Below the pieces are notes generated by a model, which was not told where the DNA came from, made no database searches, and saw only the letters and a program-made list of their open reading frames with translations. Both the position numbers and the translations under genes were made by a program. This document shows positions 40,322-43,477 of a stretch of 43,477 nt of DNA, one piece after another. Position 1 is the first letter of the stretch. The number at the start of each line of letters is the position of its first letter. The DNA lies in the NCBI GenBank assembly GCA_902634885.1, contig CACPLR010000008.1:1-43477 (forward strand). The letters are read 5' to 3'. The DNA is from an uncultured Pelagibacteraceae bacterium. Its GTDB lineage: Bacteria > Pseudomonadota > Alphaproteobacteria > Pelagibacterales > Pelagibacteraceae.

Positions 40322-42652
40322 CTAATTTGTTTTTGCGTTAGATCTTAAAATTGTTGGTGGATCAAATGCAGTTAATTCTGGAAGCGTATCATTATATTTT
40401 TCGATCTCAATAAGACAAGAATGTGCAATTGGACCTTGTCCAAGTTTAGATGTGCCTTTGTCGGGTGTTAATACATTTGGATTACCATGTTTACACATAC
40501 TTCCATCTTGAGTAGGATTTTCTGGATCATACCAAGCACCAGTACTCATTTGTACTACTCCCTGCATTACATCATCTGTGATTCTTATACCAGCCAAACA
40601 AGATCCTCTATCATTAAACATTTTAACTACATCTCCATTTTTTAAATTACGTTTTTTTGCATCTATAGTATTAATTTCAAGCGGCTCTCTCTCATTTATT
40701 TTAAATGACTTACTATACTTTCCATGATCCATTTGGCTGTGTAGTTTATTTTTCGGTTGATTTGATATTAAGTGAAGCGGATATTTTTTATTTACTTTGC
40801 CCAACCATTCACAAGGTTCGAACCATACTGGGTGTCCTGGACAATCATCATAATTAAAGTCAGCCACTGTTTTCGAGAAAATTTCTATTTTACCACTTGG
40901 TGTATTAAGTGGATTTTTTTTAGGATCTTCTCTAAAATCTTTCAACATTATTGTTGGTTCTGTTGGATCGCTAATTTTAAACCATTTTTGCTCTCTGAAC
41001 TTTTCATATTTAGGTATCTCAATATTTGCAGCTGCTGCTCTATCAAATGTTTGTTTATAAATCCATTCTTGCCACTCATCTTGACTTTTTCCCTCAGTAA
41101 ATTTTTCCTCAATACCCATTTTTTTTGCAATATTTGCAAAAATTTCAAAATCATTTTTAGATTGTCCATAAGGTTCTATTATTTTATCCATAGATACTAC
41201 AAATGGATCCCTGGGCGTCATCATTATGTCTGTTCTCTCAAGAGGAGTAGTGCAAGGCAAAACGATATCAGATCTTTTTGCAAGCGTATTCCAGCACCAT
41301 TCATTTGAAATTATTGTATCTGGTTTTTCCCAAGCTTTTATTAGTCTATTTAAGTCCTGGTGATGATGAAAAGGATTTCCACCAGCCCAATAAACTATTT
41401 TAGTATCTGGATAGACATATGAATTTCCATTAAAGTCAAATTTTTTTCCTGGGTTCAGTAAAAGATCACTAATTCGTGCAACTGGTATAAAATTCTCTAT
41501 TTTATTTTCAGTTTGTGGAAATGCTGCTCCAGGTAAAACTTTAAATTGACCACCTATAAAATTAGTAGCACTATAACCAAAACCAAACCCACCTCCTGGT
41601 AATCCAATTTGACCAATCATAGAAGCAAGCATAATTGCCATCCAAAATGGTTGTTCACCATGATCTTGTCTTGTTAAGGACCAACTAATAGATATCATAC
41701 TTCTTTTTTTTACAATTTTTATTGCTAGTTCTTTAATTTTAGATGCTGAAATTTCACAAATATTTGAAGCCCATTCAGCATTCTTTACTACGCCATCATT
41801 TTTTCCCAAAAGGTAAGGTAAAAATTTATCAAAGCCCTCTGTATATTTATTTAAGAAATTAGTATCACTATGTCCTTCAGAATAAATTGTATGAGCCATC
41901 CCTAACATTAAGGCAGTGTCTGTGTTAGGTCTTGCTGCAATCCATTCACCACTAACCTCATTAATTAAATCAGATTTAAGTGGACTAACATTTATAAACT
42001 CTATTCCTGAATTTGCAGATTCAATTAAATTTTCCTTTTGATAATGATGACCCGTCCCACCTTGAGAAATTTGACCATTTTTAATTGGAATTCCACCAAA
42101 ACAGAGAAAAACTTCAGTATTTTTTTTTATAGACTCCCAACTAGTGCATGTATCAAGATAAGCACGATAACTCCCAAGAATATGAGGGACCATAGCCTCT
42201 GCAGCAGCAAAACTGTATGTAAATTTTGATCTAGTATATCCACCAACACAATTTAAAAATCTGTGTAATTGGCTTTGGGCATGATGAAATCTTCCTGCAC
42301 TGGCCCATCCATACGAACCGCCAAATATAGAGGAGTTCCCATGTTTCTCTTTTACTCTATTAATTTCGTTTGCGACAAGTTTCTCTGCTTTATCCCAACT
42401 AACTGCAATAAATGGTTCAACGCCTCTTAAATTATTGTTTGCCCCTGGACCTTTTTCTAGCCAACTTTTTCTAACCATTGGCTTATCGATACGTGTTGGT
42501 CCGTCTAGAACATCAACAATTCCTTGTGCAATAGGTGATGGGTCTTTATCATGTTCCCATCCAACAAGTTCCTCAACCTTACCATTTTTTACTTTAGCTC
42601 TATAAGTACCCCAATGGTTACTTGTTAAAGGCAGACCTTTATTTTTGGTCAT
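40322..42652 (-). CDS. Molybdopterin oxidoreductase, BisC/TorZ/DMSO-reductase type
   Basis: A 776-residue enzyme of the type III DMSO reductase group. The SIFGGSYGWASAGRFHHAQSQLHRFL segment at residues 108-133 contains Ser118, the expected molybdenum ligand. There is no N-terminal Cys cluster for an iron-sulfur centre and no twin-Arg signal, as in cytosolic biotin/methionine sulfoxide reductase BisC. The bis-MGD binding segments VYWAGGNPFHHHQDLNRL near residue 425, SNEWCWNTLAKRSDIVLPCTTPLERTD near 445 and LISNQPKNKLHSQMDHG near 645 are present. It would reduce an S-oxide or N-oxide. It is one base from the permease gene upstream and ten from the GcvT-like gene downstream. Confidence 0.87.
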   Translation of the reverse strand: MTKNKGLPLTSNHWGTYRAKVKNGKVEELVGWEHDKDPSPIAQGIVDVLDGPTRIDKPMVRKSWLEKGPGANNNLRGVEPFIAVSWDKAEKLVANEINRVKEKHGNSSIFGGSYGWASAGRFHHAQSQLHRFLNCVGGYTRSKFTYSFAAAEAMVPHILGSYRAYLDTCTSWESIKKNTEVFLCFGGIPIKNGQISQGGTGHHYQKENLIESANSGIEFINVSPLKSDLINEVSGEWIAARPNTDTALMLGMAHTIYSEGHSDTNFLNKYTEGFDKFLPYLLGKNDGVVKNAEWASNICEISASKIKELAIKIVKKRSMISISWSLTRQDHGEQPFWMAIMLASMIGQIGLPGGGFGFGYSATNFIGGQFKVLPGAAFPQTENKIENFIPVARISDLLLNPGKKFDFNGNSYVYPDTKIVYWAGGNPFHHHQDLNRLIKAWEKPDTIISNEWCWNTLAKRSDIVLPCTTPLERTDIMMTPRDPFVVSMDKIIEPYGQSKNDFEIFANIAKKMGIEEKFTEGKSQDEWQEWIYKQTFDRAAAANIEIPKYEKFREQKWFKISDPTEPTIMLKDFREDPKKNPLNTPSGKIEIFSKTVADFNYDDCPGHPVWFEPCEWLGKVNKKYPLHLISNQPKNKLHSQMDHGKYSKSFKINEREPLEINTIDAKKRNLKNGDVVKMFNDRGSCLAGIRITDDVMQGVVQMSTGAWYDPENPTQDGSMCKHGNPNVLTPDKGTSKLGQGPIAHSCLIEIEKYNDTLPELTAFDPPTILRSNAKTN

Positions 42653-43477
42653 TTATTTTTTGGCTAAACCTAATGCTATTCTTTGTTTCTTTGTCCAAGC
42701 AAGGCTTATTCTATCGATTATAATTGCTAGAAGGACTATCCCAACACCTGCTGCCAATCCTCTTCCAGTATCAGATCTAGCTAATCCATTAAAAACCTCT
42801 AGACCTAGTCCTTTTCCACCTATAAGTGGAGTAACAATTTGCATTGCAAACGCCATAATTACAGTTTGATTAAAACCTATTACTAAACTTGGTATAGCTA
42901 AAGGAAATTTTACCTTATTAAGAGTTTGCAATAGGGATCCACCAAAAGATCTAGAAACTTCTGAATAGGTACCAGATACTTGAGTTAATCCGAGCGCGGT
43001 TAATCTTATTATAGGAGGTATAGAATATATTACTGTAGCCAGAACTGCAGAAACTATTCCACCTCCAAAAAACATTAAAACTGGAATTAAATAACAAAAG
43101 TATGGAAGAGTTTGCATAGCATCTAGTACAACATCTTGAATATTTTTAAATCTTTCGCTGTAAGAGGCTATTATACCAAGAGGCACTCCTATTATAAAAC
43201 ATAACAATACTGAGACTAAAACCGAGGATAACGTAATCATTGATTGGGGCCATATTCCACAAGCTCCAATAAACAATAAAAGTATTATTGTAATAATTGC
43301 AAATCTTAATCCAACTGTAAAATATCCGATACTTGCAAAAACTGCTAATGTATACCACCAAGGCGTATGAGTTAAAAAAATATCTAAAGGCCTTAACAAA
43401 TTTAGATAAACAAATCCTCTTAATCCTTTAGAAAATGCAATAAAGCCTGGATCAACTGTCAAAGACTCTACAGCATT
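42653..43477 (-). CDS. Glycine betaine-type ABC transporter permease, 5' end outside window
   Basis: The frame stays open to base 43477; a TTG at 43462 is an internal codon or a weak start, so the N-terminus probably lies beyond the window. At least 274 residues are visible with about six helices. The coupling loop is in LTALGLTQVSGTYSEVSRSFGGSLLQTLNKVKFPLAIPSLVIGFNQT-like sequence (about residues 160-205), matching OpuAB/ProW permeases. Its partner is the OpuAC-type protein at 38000; the ATPase gene is expected upstream, outside. The stop is one base from the molybdoenzyme ATG. Confidence 0.87.
   Translation of the reverse strand, partial: NAVESLTVDPGFIAFSKGLRGFVYLNLLRPLDIFLTHTPWWYTLAVFASIGYFTVGLRFAIITIILLLFIGACGIWPQSMITLSSVLVSVLLCFIIGVPLGIIASYSERFKNIQDVVLDAMQTLPYFCYLIPVLMFFGGGIVSAVLATVIYSIPPIIRLTALGLTQVSGTYSEVSRSFGGSLLQTLNKVKFPLAIPSLVIGFNQTVIMAFAMQIVTPLIGGKGLGLEVFNGLARSDTGRGLAAGVGIVLLAIIIDRISLAWTKKQRIALGLAKK

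Noticed and set aside
40772..41308. 178-residue plus-strand ORF within the molybdoenzyme gene
   Set aside because: It is the antisense shadow of a clear conserved enzyme; its composition is not protein-like.

Overview
The window looks like a chromosomal segment from a free-living marine alphaproteobacterium of the SAR11 group (Pelagibacterales). The grounds are very low GC, lysine- and asparagine-rich proteins, tightly packed and overlapping genes, a SpeD-SpeE fusion, dimethylglycine dehydrogenase-like and betaine-type transport genes, and a SAM-II/SAM-V-like riboswitch. The assignment rests on gene content and style only; there is no rRNA in the window. No CRISPR array, rRNA operon, insertion sequence or integrase gene was found.

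Bases 1-14168 are a surface-polysaccharide (hypervariable) island. A plus-strand block (1-5458) holds a partial APH-like kinase, a Wzx-type flippase, a thymidylate-kinase-like P-loop protein and three glycosyltransferases. A minus-strand block (5455-9557) holds two ankyrin-repeat ORFs, a GT4, a nucleotidyltransferase-like protein and a GINT1-like beta-propeller protein. A second plus block (9627-13169) holds a methyltransferase, a WecG/TagA-type glycosyltransferase, a GDP-mannose-3,5-epimerase-like enzyme and a coiled-coil protein; galE closes the island on the minus strand.

Bases 14152-18558 hold a dimethylglycine/sarcosine dehydrogenase-like gene and guaC with a histidine-phosphatase gene between them. 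That gene is bracketed by decayed copies of the ends of galE, the dehydrogenase and guaC. This scar of a tandem duplication appears to have given the phosphatase the dehydrogenase promoter.

Bases 18598-20932 hold exported proteins of unknown role. Bases 20965-22736 are a small integrative-element-like insertion: an exact 63-bp direct repeat of tRNA-Met(CAT), truncated on the left and intact on the right, with 11-bp-spaced GGTCCA repeats inside both ends and no integrase. Its cargo is an Mrr-like endonuclease, a TerB-like protein, a small exported protein and a 55-residue ORF behind the SAM-II/SAM-V-like riboswitch.

Bases 22738-28404 form a polyamine and methylthioadenosine block: apt, mtnP, mtnA, a class II aldolase-SDR fusion and a speD-speE fusion. 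SpeDE would make methylthioadenosine, MtnP and Apt would recover adenine, and MtnA plus the aldolase would dispose of the methylthioribose part. It is followed by a polar amino-acid ABC transporter without its ATPase (28464-30729).

Bases 30733-37944 carry DUF6165, GT9 and GT4 genes (probably envelope sugar assembly), a small membrane protein, a redoxin, a gamma-carbonic-anhydrase-like protein, an FMN-binding oxidase-like protein, a beta-hydroxyacid dehydrogenase, an MFS carrier and rpoZ. Bases 38000-43477 are a minus-strand cluster of an OpuA-type permease (running off the window), a BisC/DMSO-reductase-family molybdoenzyme, a GcvT-like demethylase and an OpuAC-type binding protein, plausibly for a methylated or oxidised osmolyte.
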